Source of the DNA: Undaria pinnatifida
Taxonomy: Eukaryota > Sar > Phaeophyceae > Laminariales > Alariaceae
NCBI GenBank assembly: GCA_012845835.1
Contig: JABAKD010000017.1
Span: 5,964,651 to 6,028,650, forward strand
Length of the DNA: 64,000 nucleotides
Direction: 5' to 3'
The translations under genes were made by a program, and so were the position numbers. How positions within the stretch are numbered: the stretch's first letter is position 1; every line of letters begins with the position of its first letter. This document shows positions 43,049 to 56,464 of the stretch, piece after piece. A model generated the notes under the pieces. It was not told the DNA's origin. It saw nothing but the letters and a program-made list of their open reading frames with translations, and made no database searches.

Positions 43049-46000
43049 CAAGCCGTGTGTCACAGGTGTCGTCCCTTCTCCCCCGCGGCTCTTGCCTTCA
43101 ATTTTTTTTTATCGCGCATAGGGAATATCAATCCCATTGCTCGTCGGTTTTTTCATCGAGTGGTGCCAACTCACGCTCTCGCGCTTTCCGCAGGTCAATC
43201 TGCGCACAAGAAGAAGTCCCCACGAAATTATACGAGTCGTATGCACTCGGGGGGATTCGAGCTCACGAAACTGACCTATACCAGGCTCGAGGATAACCTG
43301 ATACGCAACCGGGGCGACCATTACATACTTATATATTCTAACACGGCGTTCTACAAACGGTAACTTACTTTTACGTCACTATCGACCTTGTCCACAACCG
43401 CACTACTGTATGTCATACCCTCATTTAATCATCTACATCGGGCAAGATCGCCACTTCGCGACCTCCATCGTTGGGGGCAGATCTCGCCAGCTCACGAACT
43501 AGATCGTTCGGTGCAGCTCGCTGTCTGATTGACGGTATCTGCGCTACCTAGATAAGGATTGCCGGATGGGGATCCCCGCATGTCATTGGCACGGTCCTTG
43601 CGCACACGCTTGCCGGGTGGGGTGGGCCCATGCATGACACCGAGTTCCTGCACGGCATCTCACAACGGTAAGCGCAGAATCTGCAGTGGATCATCTATAG
43701 ATCGCCATCCGTCAGATGTGTCAATCCTTGCAGTGAGATCGATACGACACGGCTCTTGCACAGCATCTCCGCACGGCCAACACACGACCTGCAACAGGTC
43801 ATCTAGTCTAGATCGTCCTCTGTTAGACGTTTTTACGACCTGCAACAGGTCATCTAGTCTAGATCGTTCTCTGTTAGACGTTTTTATCCTTGCAGCAGCG
43901 GGGTTCATGCGGCGCGGCTCTTTGCGTAGCAGCACCGCACAACGGAAAGAAACATAGGATGTACGGTTCGTGATGTAGATCGCGATCTCCGTGGCATGGG
44001 AGAATTCTCGAAGTGGCACATGTACAGCACGGTCCTTGCACAGGATCGCAGGAGGGCAACAAAAAAAAAAAAACGCGTGCTACGATAGAGGTAGTAGCAG
44101 TTTTTGTGTGAAAAAAATTCAAAAATAACGGGGCTCTTTAACTCAAAATCGTCGGAAATTCTGGCCATTTTTTTTTGGCATGATTACCATTGTGTACCTA
44201 GGCCATGAGGCTTTTCATCCGGTAGAAGCTTCTTTTTTTTTTCTCCAAATCAGTTTTGGGGACAGGTCTTAAGTTCCCAAATTGAGGAACCTCAGAAAAA
44301 GAGTGGTGCACCTCTCTATCAAATCAGTTGGGACAGGTCTTGAGTTGCCAAATTGAGGAACCTCAGCATAAGAGTGGTGCACCTCTCTATCGTAGCACGC
44401 GTCAGAATAGGACCTACAGTACATGATACATCGTAGTCTACTGTACATCGCGATCTGTGAGATGAGCTGATCCTTGCAGATATGAAGGATCGAGATTATG
44501 CATAGCGTGATCTGCCCAATGCGTGAATCCTCGGATACAAATACAAAGGATCCACATTATCTACTATCTAGATCGTGATTCGTCCAATGTGTGAACCCTT
44601 GGACACAAAATAGCTATATTATCGCGGTCGTGATCTGCCTGGCATGTAAATCCTTGGACACACAGGATCTGAACAATCTATAGATCGTGGCATGTCCGAT
44701 GCGTGAATCCTTGGATACAAAGGATCTATACTATCTGGATCGTGATCTGTCCGATGCGCGAATCCTTCGACTTGAAGGATCTAGATTATCTAGATCGTCA
44801 TATTTCCGAGGTGTGGATCCTTGGCCATAAAGGGATCTAAAATATCTAGATCGTCATCTGTCCGGTGCGTGAATCCTTCGAGATACACAAAGGATCCAGA
44901 TTACCTAGATCGTGAGGAGCTTTCGATATTCTCCCAAAAACCTCAGATTTGAGGAAAAAATAGAACTGCCGCCCGATACGCAACCTGATAACCTAGTGTA
45001 CGACCAAAATCGCCAAAAAAATGAACAAAATCCCGACGATTTTGGGTTAAGGAAACCGTTTCTGGCTGAAATTTCTCCCCCCATCGTAGCACGCGTCCTG
45101 TCCGATGTGTCAATCCTCAGATACAAAGGATCCGCCGTCTACTGCTAGGCCTGGGAATGGAATTTTTTTAGACATGAAAATTGGAAAAAAAAAAAAGGAA
45201 AAAAAAGTTCCATGGTCGTTCTCTACGAAAACAACTCTTTAGGAAATCAACCAATCAGCGATGGGGAAAACAAAACCACGTTGCGTAAAAAAAGCTGTTC
45301 GGAGCGCAGCGTTCACAAATAAAGCACTGCTGCCACAGGCTGCTGCCATCACCCTTTTGCTAAAAAAAAAAAGTCAGCCCACCGGGGTGCTTCTCGTACG
45401 ACGCGTATTGCTGTACAGTCCCATGCCCAGAGCGCTAACAAGCAGCGTAAACATGGACGCACGAGCGTGAACGGCCCCTTGGGCTCGGCGGCGGGCAGCA
45501 CGACGGTGCTGCCCCATGTGTGTACGAAGGGATCATGCAGTAGGGGCTGATCTCTTGTTTTCTTGGCTTCTGCTGCTGCTGCTGCTGTGCAAGCCCCTGG
45601 GCCGTGCTGCACCGCGCATGGTATACGGCGCCGCCCGTATACCTCCGTGGCGGCGCGCCCCACCTCTAGCCCACGTGCACGTTGTTTGCTGTACGTGCCG
45701 CTGGGCTTGAGTCTTTGCCAAGGCTTCTTTCTTAGCACTGGCCTGGGGTCAGACTCCAAGGTTGTAGTAGTGTATTTATCTGTACTCGCGCATTCTTACT
45801 CGTATGATACGAGTCATTGTCAACCGTACCACGTACCTATTTCTACGGAAATGTAATAACCGCGCTATATTCATGAAATTATCAAAACGGTCCTTACATT
45901 CGCATCAAATTGTTGTTTGTTTTGCTTGAAGATTTCATGTGCACGATAACAGATGCATCCGCATCTGGAAGCTCGGGACAGGTCGTTTCCCGCTGCATCA

Positions 46001-49000
46001 AGGCCCAATCACAGACTACCTCCCTCTTGTCTCGATGGCTCCTGCTGTGATGGCAGTCGCTCGGCGTGCGGATACGCCCGCTCGTGTCTGGCGCCGTTTG
46101 CCCTACACGACGAAGACATGTATTGGTGTTTGCCTTGACTTTTTTCGTTTTTCCCCGGGGTTCTTCCTTTTTTCTTCTGTATAAGCTATGCAAATGATTT
46201 TTTTGGAACTTCTGCTCAGGAGGCAGCAAAAAGGCGAAGTTTGATCACTGATTTCTCGTCGGCAATTTATTGGATCCGAGCGCGGATTGCTTTGCTGTCT
46301 CCGCCAAGCCCCAGCCAAGGGGAAGGCACGCATTTCTTCCATATTAAATTCAAGAATTTCTCCCCTGCGGAGCAAAAGACGAATGAAAGCACCAAACAAT
46401 CGTTTCCCCGCACATTTCCGGCCGATTAGACTTGAAAACACAACGGAAAACGCTAAATTATGTGTATTGCCCTCTGTACGCACTGATTACAAGTGTCTGT
46501 GCAATCTCAGGGCCCAACACGTCGCAGGCGACGAGTGTTCTTTGATCTTCTGTCAATCGTCCATACATACTAAATCCAAGTAAAACGGATACAGGCAAAT
46601 TTTCTTCTTTAAACAAATTTTTGCAATTTTTTGCAGTTTTCATCGAATAGATCTGCAATTTTTGGAAAAATTTGCGGGACATTTCGGGGTTCATTCCCAG
46701 GCCTAACTGTCGACCGTGAATCCTTGCAGATATAGGACCCAGACTATCTACATCGCGATACGTCCGGCGTGTGAACCCTTGGGCGTAAAGGGATCTGGAT
46801 TTCCTAAATCGTGCCCTGTCCTGTGTGTGAAGCCTACAGGATAAAACGGATCTATTATTAGAATATCTACACCATGCTCTGTCCAATGGGCAAAATCCTA
46901 ATCCATGCAAACGCTTTTCGATGTCCAAGGACAGTGCGGGATAGTATAATTCGACGCAAACCGACGAGCAGCACGAACGCAAAACTCTCTGGACTAAAAA
47001 AAGTAAGACGCACACTCGGGGGGGGGGGGGGGAAGGAAAGACACCTGTGACCACGACGGCTTGAACAGCAGATCATCCAATGCACAATCTCCTACGAATT
47101 GAGCTGGAAAGCAAGCGCAATGATGAAAAATACACCATTGAAAATACAGTATATATACCTCCGAAGCAACTTGTGCGTAGACCGGCTTAAGCTCTTTGCA
47201 GTGGCCGCACCAGGGAGCGTAAAACTCAAGCATCACGTCCTTTCCCTCCTCCTTCACGACCGCATCAAAGTTGGCAAGGCTCACCTGCACCAAGGGGCCA
47301 CGATGGGTAGGGGGAGAGGGGGGGCAAAGGGTAGGGTGGGGGGGGGGGGCAGTAGGGAGGGAGTGGGTGCGGAAGGGGCAGTAAGCAAGTAAACGCGGGG
47401 GGGTGAGAGAGGCGGACATGGGGGGGGGGGGACGGAAAGCGGTGGGGGAAAGGTAACGGGTGGGAGAGTGCGGGGAGTGGGGTGGCTAGATAGGGTGGAG
47501 ATACGGTGGCGGTGGGGGGAAAGTGGTGTGGGTGGGGGATGGGGGGGGGGGGGAGTACTCAGTTTGTGCATGGCCGTAGTTTTACGACCATAGACCCTCG
47601 CATCGCTACTATGCAGGGACGGAGCACATCGGGGTTTCACCAACCAGGCAGACATTGCTTGCACCAAGCACGAAGCGCCGTGAGGTGTTCGGTGAGTCGC
47701 ATGAAGGGTGAGCTGCATCCTACCAAGAACAACTAACGGTGGAGGGAAGGGGAGGGAACCGGGGGGGGACCTCACCCCGGGGAGACCTCACCCCGGGGAG
47801 ATCGCTTTCCCTTCCCCTTTTCTCGTCCCCATCGTCGGAAGCCGCTCAAGAAGATTTTCCGATAACAAAATAATGTTGGTGGTGTGTTTATTGTTGTTTT
47901 TGTTGGTGTTAGTGTTGGTGTTTCACGTACGTTGAGACCCCCAACGAATTACAGAACACAGCAAAAAAACGATGCTCCTAACGCGACCAGTTTTCCAGTA
48001 CAAACTACGCACACCATGTCTTGCAGGAATAAAAACCACCAGCGGAGGCGTGCGTTCTGCATGGGAGGGCGGGGGGGGGGGGGGGGGGGGGGGGGGGGGC
48101 GAGCGCAGGCTTGACTCACCACGACGACATCGCTATCGGCCTCATCGTCCCCGTCATCCATAGCCGAGGCCATAGGATTATCCTGATCCATCTCTTCTAC
48201 GTGGATAGGCTGCAAAAGAAAAAGGAAAACAGCAGGGTGGGTGGGTGGGCGCGTGGGTGGGTGCGTGAGTGGGTGGGTCAGTGTGTGGGTAGGTGGGTTA
48301 GGTGGGAGGGGGTGGAGGTGGGTGTGGGGATTTGGGTGGCGATGGGAGGAGCGATCGGGGTGGGGGCAAGGGTGGGGGTGGGGAGTGGCGGTGGGGTTGG
48401 CGGTAGGGTTAGGTTGGGTCTTAGGGGTTTGGATGGGGGTAGGGTCGGGGGTCAGGGCGGGGGGAGGGGGTGATCAGCGATGGGAGCCGGGAGGGGATTT
48501 TGGGTGGGTGGGAAGGGGGAGGGTATTCGGCGGCTGCGAAAGAGGATTATCCTGATCCGTGTCTTCCACGTGGAAAGGATGAAAGCACGGCGGGAACATC
48601 GGCAGGCGGCAGCAAGGCCGGGCGGGAGTAAGGGCAGGTTGGTAGGAGTGCGGTTGGGGACAGGGAGGAAGAAGGGGGGGACGTGAGGGGCCGGAGGGTC
48701 GGGAGCTTCATCCAGTACATGCCAGGTACAAGAGAGGTAAACATTAGTAGATACGAAGCCGTTGGTAGCAGGCTAGCATGATGGATACCAACGGTGGGGG
48801 GGGGAAGGGTTCGAGCACTGTATCCTGATCAATAGATCGCGCAGCAGATTAAGAGGGGAGGGAGGGGAGGGGGGGAGAGGGGGGGGGTCAAGGGTTGTGT
48901 CCGACGCAATAGATGATACAGCAAAAAAGAGAAGACAGGGATGGGCATTGTGTGTATGTGGGACACGTCCTACGATAGAGGTGAGGCATTTTCGTCTTGC

Positions 49001-52000
49001 CTTCTGAGGGTGGTGGGTTGAGTAGCTCTACATACCTGCTTTTGGGCAAAAACTGATTTTTGAGGAAAGACTGAAAGTGCATCCCGTCGCTGTACAAGAA
49101 AAAAAAAAAAAGACGGAAAAACACAAATGACATCTCGCCGATATTCTCGACAGATCGAGCCCTGCGGTTAAGAAAACGTGTAAGCCAAAAAGAGCTAAAT
49201 CTTGATACCTCCATCGAACCACGCGTCACTGGTCACTTTATTACACCCAACTAACTAACGTGAAAGAGCTCGAACCAGTTGTTGATTACTAGCGCGGAAG
49301 GAGGAAGGGCGCGAGGGGGGGGGGGGGGGGGCGGGGGGAGGGGAGGGGGGTGTACTCCTGTGCATTAAACTGCGCAGCAGAAATGAGCCGGGATACCTTG
49401 ATTTCCCCCTTGACGTAGGCCTCGACGAACGCGGCCACAGCGGCCTCACTGAAGTCGCCATCCATGCGGTAGAAGTAGTTGTCCTTCCGGATACCGACGG
49501 AGACGCCTCTCTCGTCGGGCTTCTTGTGCTCGTCGGGGAACTATTAAAAGTAAACACGAAAACGAAAACGAAATTCAAAACGATTATGAAAATGAGAATG
49601 AGAATGCGAATGAGCATGAAAATGAGAACGAGACCAAGACCTAGAACGAAAACGAGAAACTGAAAATGAAATCGACGTTGAAAAAAAATAACGAAAACAG
49701 ACACGAAACAGGACAAGAGAAAATAACAGTGTGTGCAATTCTGAATCGGGAAAAAAATCATGTCCCAAAGGGGGTGCGTTGAAACTCAAAACACGCAAAA
49801 AATAAACGAAAAAGGACGATTCAACTCCTCGTCCCCAAGGTTCGTTCGTCCCCCCTCCTCCCTTGTCTCGCATCGCGAAGAAGCCACACAAATCCACCCG
49901 TCGAAACCCAGGACGACAAGCGAGAGCTGACACAAACTCCAGAAAGGTTTTCATACGAAAACAAGCGCCTAGTATTTTGTAAAAGGAACAAAAAAAACGC
50001 GACCGACAAAATATACCACAACACAAGAGATGGTCTATCGCTTGGTCGCTAGATGGCTGTTATCACTGGCTGCTCTTATCGCACGGCCTACTCCGTGGTA
50101 ATGTCCCTTGCAATACGACGTGGGGTTACCTTCTATCTGCGTGACTGCCGAGGCGGTGGGAGGCAGTGGTACACCAGCCACCACTGATGGCCAGCTTCAC
50201 AAACTTAGAACAATGACCCAAACCTACCACCTATATATAGTAGTAACAAGTGCCCTACTACTACTTTAAATAAAAAATAACACACCGGTATCATACTACT
50301 ACCTGATAAAACATCAGTTAATGAGAGGTTATCAGTACATCAAAGTGTTCAGATAAGTACTAGTATGCCAATTTGTTCATACATGACGGGTAACATAATA
50401 CAGTGCCACCTTGTGTTGGGTTTTGATTTATGAAACTTGCTAAAGACGGGCGATCGATCTAGTACGCAGCTTGCAAAGATGAGTATCGACCCTAAGTCGT
50501 CGAACTCACAGCTGACATCGTTACAATATCATCATGAAATAACCCAACCCACCGATCGTATGGCACCAGATCATGGAACAACAATCTGAATTATCCCGCG
50601 TTCAAACAAACGGAAGATTGCGCCGCATTCCATTCCCGAAACAACAATAGTCATCTTCCTTAGGTTAAATAAGTGGGGGGGGGGGGGTGAAAACGCTCGG
50701 AAAAAAAAAAAACAGAAAAAAAACACGCCCCAAATATGCATCCCGCAAAACAAAATCTTAAAACTAAAGCAAAAATCCAATTTCGCCAAGAGTCGTAGGG
50801 TAGTCCCCCGTTCGCCCTAACCTGCACTCGCGAGGCCAGAAAAATCAACTCGTCGAATTCCGTGACGACATACGAGAGAGAGAGAAAGTTCACACAAAAC
50901 CTAGAATACCAAGACCCTGGGGGGAAAAAGACAACAACTATGCATATTAGTTTTTTCAAAAAGGTGAAAATCAAATCACGCCCAAAAAAAGGAACACAAG
51001 ACACCAAAGAAGAACAACCTTGCCGAAGGAACAAAAATCTCGCACAAACGAAATACCGAAACAAGAGCAATCCAAACGTTGTTCATCGGGAACGGGATCA
51101 CCCCCCTCCCACCTTGAATCGCGAGGCCAGCGAAATCATGTCGTCGAAGTCCGCCACGACGTACGAGAGCTCTTTCTTGGCCCTAGCCTTCGCTACCGCG
51201 CGCAGGGTGGCCGCCAGCTCGTCGAACGTCTCGGGCTTGTCCACGATGTCCACCTATCAAGGGGACACAAGGTATACATGTGATAAAAATACCCTTGCTG
51301 CCATCGAGGTACCCCGACGTGGCTACTTGGTCTCTGGTGGTCGAGGAGGTGCTGCCCGTCTTCGTTGTAATACCGACTGCGCGTTTTAATCCCATTCTTG
51401 TGGTATGAAAACACTACCTATTTTAGCGCCGCACTCCCGACATGCGCACAAAACACTTGTAGTTAGGCTGGGATAACTTTAGGAGTTGGAAACGGGTTAA
51501 TAATAGGCCATGGGGTTATTATCCACCAGATTGAAGCTTCATTTCACAGTTGGAGGTCAGGTTTGGGTGAGAGGTGTAGGGGTCCTCAGGCGAGGAGCCC
51601 CAACAAAAAAAAGGTGTACCCTTTTTACCGTGGCATTTGTTTGAAGTGAGGTACACCTGATGCAGTCTTGTTGAATTCTAAACCCGTGTGGATAGACTGG
51701 GACCAAGGGGGGTGGTGTCCGCAAGCCGTGTAAATCGATCGAACCTTGGTTGACAAAGTATGATCAGAAGGTCGAGACAACACAGTGCGTGTTGCCGCTC
51801 GTTAGCACAATGTATAACGGCCCGTTCCAGCGGCTTTCGCCGACCAGGCTCCCGGCATACACCACCATTTCTAAGCCCTAACCCCAACCTTAACCCATCC
51901 TACTCTACCATACCCTACCCTACCCTACCTACCCTATCCTACCCTACCCTCCTGCTCTACCCTACCCTACCCTACCCTACCCTACCCTACCCTACCCTAC

Positions 52001-55000
52001 CCTACCACTGCCCTACCGTACGGTACAAGCATCACCGACCTGAGCGTGAACTGTCAGGTCCGGAAGGCCAATCTTCTCATATCTGACCCTCGCTTTTCCA
52101 GGAAAGCAAGACTAGGCGAGAGGTCACAGCCTTATCGACCCTACCGTACCGTACCGTACCGTACCCTACCTTGCCCTACCCTCACCCTCCCCTCCCCTCC
52201 CCCATCCTACCCCACCCACCCTACCCTACCCTACCTTGCCCTACCCCACCCTTCCCTATACGGCTCACCAACCTGAGCTTAAGGTGTCAGATCCGGCAGG
52301 CCGACCTTTTCGTAGCTGATCCCGCCCCGGTAAACAGGCCTACGACAATGGTTACAGCCTTAGCGAGCCTCCCCTACCCCACCCGGTCCTACCCTACCCT
52401 TCCCTACCCTACCTTGCTCTACACCGCCCTACCCAAATACCCTACCCCACCCTCGTGCCTACCCTACACGCATCACCAACCTGAGCGTCAACGGTCAGCT
52501 CCGGCAGGCCTATCTCCTCGTATCTGATCCCGCTTTCCCCGGTAAGCAGGTGTAAGAGAGGCGTCACGGCCTAAATGACCTACCCTACCCTACCCTTTTT
52601 TGTTAACCTTTCTTTTCCCACACTTCTACTTTCCAGCTTCTGGACAAGCCGTGGTCACAGGTGTCGTCTCTTCTTCCCCCCCGGTTCTTGCCTTCAACTT
52701 TTATCGCGCAGAGGATTCAGCAATCCCACTGGTCGTCGATTTTCATCGAGTGTTGCTAAATCACGCTCTCGCGTTTTCCGCATCTTAACATGTGCACAAT
52801 AAAAAGTCCCTACCAATTTTTTCGAGTATGCACTCGGGGGGATTCGAACTCACGAAACTGACCTATACCAGGCTCGAGGATAACCTGATACGCCACCGGG
52901 GCGACCGGCTACCCTACCCTAGTACCCAAGTATCCTGCTACACCCTACCCTATCCGCAGCACCAACCTGAGCGTAAGCGGTCAGCTCCGGCAGGCCGAGC
53001 TCCTCGTATCTGATCCCGCTCTCCCAGGTAAACAGGCCCACGAGAGGTGTCACAGCCTTAGCGACCCACATCTGAAGCGACTCCGGGTCCAAAGGCCCGT
53101 TGCCTGCAGGGCAAGGGGGGTGGCAGGAGGATGGACGGGGGGGGGTAGGCAGGCACGAAAGGGGTAGTTTGCGGTCAGTCACACGCTACGGTAGAGATAC
53201 ACTTGCTCCTTTTGTTTTCCTTCTGAGGGTGTTAGCTTGTGGAGCTCTATCATGGACGTCACCCAAAAAACTGACTTTGAGGAAACCCGGAAGTGCAACC
53301 CGAGGAGCAAACCCCATTGGCCTATAGGCATACAAACATATATGTCTATATATTACAAAATAACGAGTACAATATTTGGACGATTTCGGGTTAACGCCTT
53401 TCCAACTTGAAACCCGCTTCTGGGGACAAATTACTTGGTAGTAGTATAGGGGGAACGTTGGGGCTCCAAAGGGGTTAAGGGGCCTCGTCACTCCGAAATC
53501 ATGATTGCCTAAAATCGGTATATCTTAATATCTCAATCACAGTGCACGTCGTCGCTGCAGGGTTTTGTGGACGACGGACGAAACATGGAGAGGGGAGGGG
53601 GGCAGCCACAGGCGGGGGCTGGCGAAGGGGAAGGGGGGCAAATAGGACGGAAGGGTAATAGAGGGCGGAGGGAGAGCGCGGCCGGCGCGAAATGCACGGT
53701 GTGCGTTCCGTGCCGTGGGGGCACGGACGATCGGATAATCGGGGAAGGAGAGGAGGGGCATTGGGTCACCCCGTGAATCTTCCTCCTCCTCCTCCTCCTC
53801 CTCCTCCTCGTCCTCCTCGCCCATCCCCCCTCCTCCTGCTCTTCCTCAACCAGTTCATGCCCCACCTTCCCACCCCGCTTCTCCATAAATTTCGTCCCTT
53901 TCTCCCTCCGCCACCCGTTCCACCAACTAATACGTCGAACGCTCGCCACCCTCTTCCCTTCGGTAAGCAGACAAATCATCATCATCATCTTCGTCGCCGT
54001 CATCTCTAACATGGTCGTCAATATCCCTCCGTCCATCATCAATAGCACACCCCCCATCCCCGTCCCCCGTCCCCCCGTTTCCGCAGCTGGCTAACCTGAT
54101 CGACGAGCGAACCTCTCATTCCCCCTCGACATACCATGGCAGCACAGTCGCAAGCGCAAGTTAAAGCCCGATCCCAAGCCCCAGTACAATCGACCCTAAG
54201 CGCTATAGCTCAGTCCCAAGCGCACAAGAAAGCGCTGGCTCAATCCTACTTCCAATCCCGATCCCAATCAAAAAATTAATCCCAAGGTAAATCTCACTCC
54301 CAATCCCGATCCCGATCGAAATCCCAATCCCAATTTCAATCCCAGTCCAAGTCCCGTGAACGCGGAGCCGCCCTTCGGCAGCTACAAAAGCGACACCAGA
54401 AGCTATAGAAGCAGCAGCAGCAGCTAGGAGAAAAACTCAGAGGAGTGGTGGGAGCCCTCCCAGAGAAAAGGCGACAGCAACAGCAGGCAGCACAGCAGCA
54501 CAGCAGCGGTACCAGCAGCAGCAGCAGCAGCAGCGGTAACGCGATAACGGTAGCAGCCATTGGAACAAGGCCCATACAAATCGAACGCGCCCCCACCACG
54601 GAGGCGTTCTCATGCGACGGGCCTCAGGGGCTCATTAAACTGTAAACTGCAATAAAACTCAGTATGGACATCCCGTTCTGTGTTTCTCTGTGGCGCCGGG
54701 GGGGGCGGGGCGGGGGGGGGGGGGGGGGCATGTGACGAAGTTGAGGGGGTCATAAATCTGTAAAATGCTCAAATCTCAAATGGACATTCTGTCGTGCTGT
54801 GATTTTCTGGGGAGGGGGGGGGGGGGGGGGGGGGGGGGGCTCGGGTCGGGGGGGCATGTAATGAACTTCAGGGGCCCATAAACCTGTATACTGCGAGTAC
54901 CTTAGTTTGGATATTCTGTTGCTCTGTGTTCTTCTGGGGGGAGGGGGGGGGGGGGGGGTTATCCCTGACCGTAACCCTGACTCCTATACTAAAAAAAAAA

Positions 55001-56428
55001 GCCAGAATAATAGTATAAACACACATGCTACCGGTAGAGGTGCACTGGCTCTTTTTTGCCTTCTGAGGGTGGTGGTGTGGCTTGATACAACTCCATACCT
55101 CACACAAAAACGGATTTTTGAGTAAACTGAAAGGGTGAGCCGATAGGAACACGCGCATGGCTGAGGTACACAAAACATACACCATACCACTTATGTCCGG
55201 AAATGTGAGAAACGTTGACTTTGAATATTCATGTTCAGAGGTGGGTTATATTTCTGGACAGAGCGGCAACCTGCCAAACAAAAACACGACATCACGGCGA
55301 TTGATGGTTACAACCCGCTTAGCACCGCACTCCCGACATGGAGACAAAACACTTGCAGTTAGAGTAGTAACACTCTAGGAGGTGGAAACAGAAGCCCCCG
55401 TCACTCACAACATATTTTGGCAAAAGCAAAGCGTCTATCACGGCACAAGTTATACCATATCGTATTCTCCCACAGGACCGTGTCTACAACGCTTCCCGTC
55501 CAAAACGAGAACGAGGACGCTTGGAGGGGGGGGGGCGAGCGGGCCACGTGCTCTCACCCGGATAGCGCTGCTTGGGGCGGTCCCCCTCGACTTGGAAGCG
55601 CTTGGCCGGGTAGGCCATCACTCGCCCCGCCGTGTACTTCATCTTCTCCAGCACGTCGTCCTCTGGATGTAGTTATTGCCAGACAAGAAACGCCGGAAAC
55701 AAAGCGAATGCGATGGAAAAAATAAAATGTGTTACGAACGAAGGCAACTGCAAAAATAGTGCGGACCGAAACAGAAGCAGCGAAAACAAAATTACATCGA
55801 GAAGAAGAAAAAAAAAATTGCCGCGAAACAACGAGACAACACGCAACGACAACAAACGCAACGGAAAAGCAATGCAGCAGAATACAATGAGCGCAACACT
55901 GCTGCTGTAGGGAAGAATATTCGCCATATATCGCAACGGCACCTACGCTATATTTTAGGAGAAAAACACAATAGGAATGAGTTCCATCAAACAAAACGAA
56001 GGCAGGGGGGGCTCGGCGGAGCGGGGCGGAGGGGGGGGGGGATTGTACTGCCCCCCCGCTCACCTGTGGCCAACCCGAAGCGAACTCCCATCTGCGCCAT
56101 TCTCGAAGCCGCAGTTCTAAAGGTCATCACGTCCTGCAAGACAGAAACATCAAGCAACGAAAAATATCAGCGCAGCAGCAACAGCACAAGCACCAGCAAC
56201 GGCAACAGCAACAACAGGCTCAACACCAGCAGCAGCAGCAACAACCACAACGTCCACATCATCAACAGGTACGAAACATGTGAGACCAGCAATGAAAGCA
56301 ACGGCAAAAGAAAAAATAGCAACAGTATCAACAACGGCATGAACGCCAGCAGTAACAACAGCACCAACAGCAACGGTAACGGCAACACCAACACCACCAC
56401 CAACACCACCACCACCACCACCACCACC

Positions 56429-56464
<36 letters not shown>

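Larger units (their letters stand above)
51880..52560. repeat. CCCTA pentanucleotide arrays separating exon 6 relics
   Basis: Runs of CCCTACCCTA (longest at 51,958-52,005) alternate with three decayed copies of exon 6. On the PDI sense strand the unit is TAGGG, close to but not the same as the telomeric hexamer. Confidence 0.85.

Noticed and set aside
44404-44925. CRISPR-like array of spaced repeats
   Set aside because: Units of about 62 bp are similar along their whole length with no distinct spacers, and the DNA is eukaryotic; a satellite.
46103-47054. Minus-strand ORFs as extra PDI exons
   Set aside because: Exon 10 and exon 11 join directly in phase across the thioredoxin fold, leaving no missing sequence; the frames overlap satellite DNA.
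52037-52580. Mutually exclusive alternative exons 6 of the PDI gene
   Set aside because: All three copies carry stops or frameshifts and have no evident acceptor; only the donor side is preserved.
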